Source of the DNA: an uncultured bacterium
GTDB lineage: Bacteria; Patescibacteriota; Microgenomatia; UBA8517
Direction: 5' to 3'
Length of the DNA: 5,116 bases
Assembly: GCA_937928235.1 (NCBI GenBank)
Contig: CALEZE010000208.1
Location: 1 to 5,116, forward strand
The stretch's first letter is position 1; every line of letters begins with the position of its first letter. A model generated the notes under the pieces. It did not search any database. It was not told the DNA's origin and was given only the letters and a program-made list of their open reading frames with translations. Made by a program: the position numbers and the translations under genes. This document shows positions 4,505-5,116 of this stretch, piece by piece.

Positions 4505-5116
4505 ATGAAAGTGCGTTTAGGGATACTTTCCTTGGTGTTTTCCCTGCTTTTTTTAGGGCTCATAGCGCGCCTTTTTTTCTGGCAAATTATTAAAGGAAGC
4601 GAACTTTCTAGCCAGGCAAGAAATCAATACGACAGAGGCACAAGCATTCAAGCCCCCAGGGGTAGCATTCTAGCTAGCGACGGTTCTTGGCTCGCTGCAA
4701 GGAGCGGAGCGTGGCTTCTCTACGCTGCGTTACCTGAAATTGAAGAAGATGAAAGAAAAATTGCTGAAAAATTGGCACCATTTTTTGTGGAGCCGGTGGA
4801 CGGAGAGGTTGATAGGCAGACTCTGCTTGACGAAATAGAAAGAATAGTAGGAGTGCTTTCGCGCGAGGGAGTAGTTTGGGTTCCTGTAAAAAACAAAATT
4901 GACACCAAGACAAAGGAAAATATTGAGGCATTGGGCATAAAAGGTTTGGGTTTTGACCCGGTGGAAACGAGAGCCTATCCGGAAGCTTCGGCTGCTGCTC
5001 ACCTTTTGGGGTTTGTTGGTAAAGATGAGGATGGAAGTGATGTTGGTTATTTTGGCCTCGAGGGCTTTTATGATGTTTCTTTGTCTGGAAGATCCGGCTT
5101 TGTAAGCCAGGAATTA
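4505..5116 (+). CDS. ftsI: Class B penicillin-binding protein, FtsI-like (5' part, cut by window end)
   Basis: The frame from ATG 4505 stays open to the window edge and gives 204 residues. It starts MKVRLGILSL, with an uncleaved signal-anchor helix at about 5-26, followed by the PBP dimerisation (pedestal) domain. Landmarks are the R-G-x-I-x-A-x-D-G segment (QAPRGSILASDGSWLAA, 49-65), ETRAYPEASAAAHLLGFVG (154-172) and the GYFGLEGFYDVSLSGRSG segment (181-198). All are standard for FtsI/PBP2-type monofunctional transpeptidases, which cross-link peptidoglycan. The catalytic domain (SxxK, SxN, KTG) would lie beyond the window, so activity cannot be judged. The start follows the ftsL stop by 1 bp without a visible Shine-Dalgarno. 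Position after mraZ-rsmH-ftsL favours the septal enzyme FtsI over an elongation PBP2. Confidence 0.9.
   Translation, partial: MKVRLGILSLVFSLLFLGLIARLFFWQIIKGSELSSQARNQYDRGTSIQAPRGSILASDGSWLAARSGAWLLYAALPEIEEDERKIAEKLAPFFVEPVDGEVDRQTLLDEIERIVGVLSREGVVWVPVKNKIDTKTKENIEALGIKGLGFDPVETRAYPEASAAAHLLGFVGKDEDGSDVGYFGLEGFYDVSLSGRSGFVSQEL

Noticed and set aside
4674..5002. Minus-strand open frames under the 5' part of the penicillin-binding protein gene
   Set aside because: They are low-complexity, Phe/Ser/Leu-rich shadows of a clear plus-strand PBP with family motifs.

Overview
The window is a stretch of bacterial chromosome, most likely from the Candidate Phyla Radiation (Patescibacteria), tentatively a Microgenomates-like lineage. 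The inference rests on the compact single-chain glycyl-tRNA synthetase (427 aa), a MraZ with a degenerate first motif, very tight gene packing and an unrecognised small membrane-anchored protein. No 16S rRNA or other decisive marker is present. TGA ends glyS, mraZ and rsmH at sensible places, so the standard bacterial code fits and the TGA=Gly code of Gracilibacteria/SR1 does not.

Layout. Positions 3-47 are the last 14 codons of an unidentified upstream gene. A short spacer with a -10-like box leads into glyS (92-1375), which overlaps by 4 bp an unrecognised gene for a single-TM, probably surface-exposed protein (1372-2103). Only 10 bp later this unit meets, tail to tail, a minus-strand histidine phosphatase (2114-2710). 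A 140-bp divergent intergenic region (2711-2850) then separates the phosphatase from the start of a dcw (division and cell wall) cluster: mraZ, rsmH, an ftsL-like gene and the 5' part of a class B penicillin-binding protein gene cut by the window end. All three dcw junctions are overlaps or a 1-bp gap, so they look like one operon.

How the genes work together. GlyRS charges tRNA-Gly. The dcw cluster links its own regulator (MraZ) and a 16S rRNA methyltransferase (RsmH) to septal division proteins (FtsL-like bitopic protein and FtsI-like transpeptidase).

The most interesting DNA is the divergent intergenic region. It holds five direct repeats on an exact 10-bp period with consensus AAAGTGGTGC, a good candidate MraZ operator. 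The array touches the likely phosphatase promoter on one side and abuts the likely mraZ promoter on the other. The glyS and phosphatase genes both have a TATAAT-like box ending exactly 6 nt before the ATG, which suggests leaderless mRNAs. I do not see a clearly new multi-gene system; the window is mainly housekeeping with a few unusual local features.
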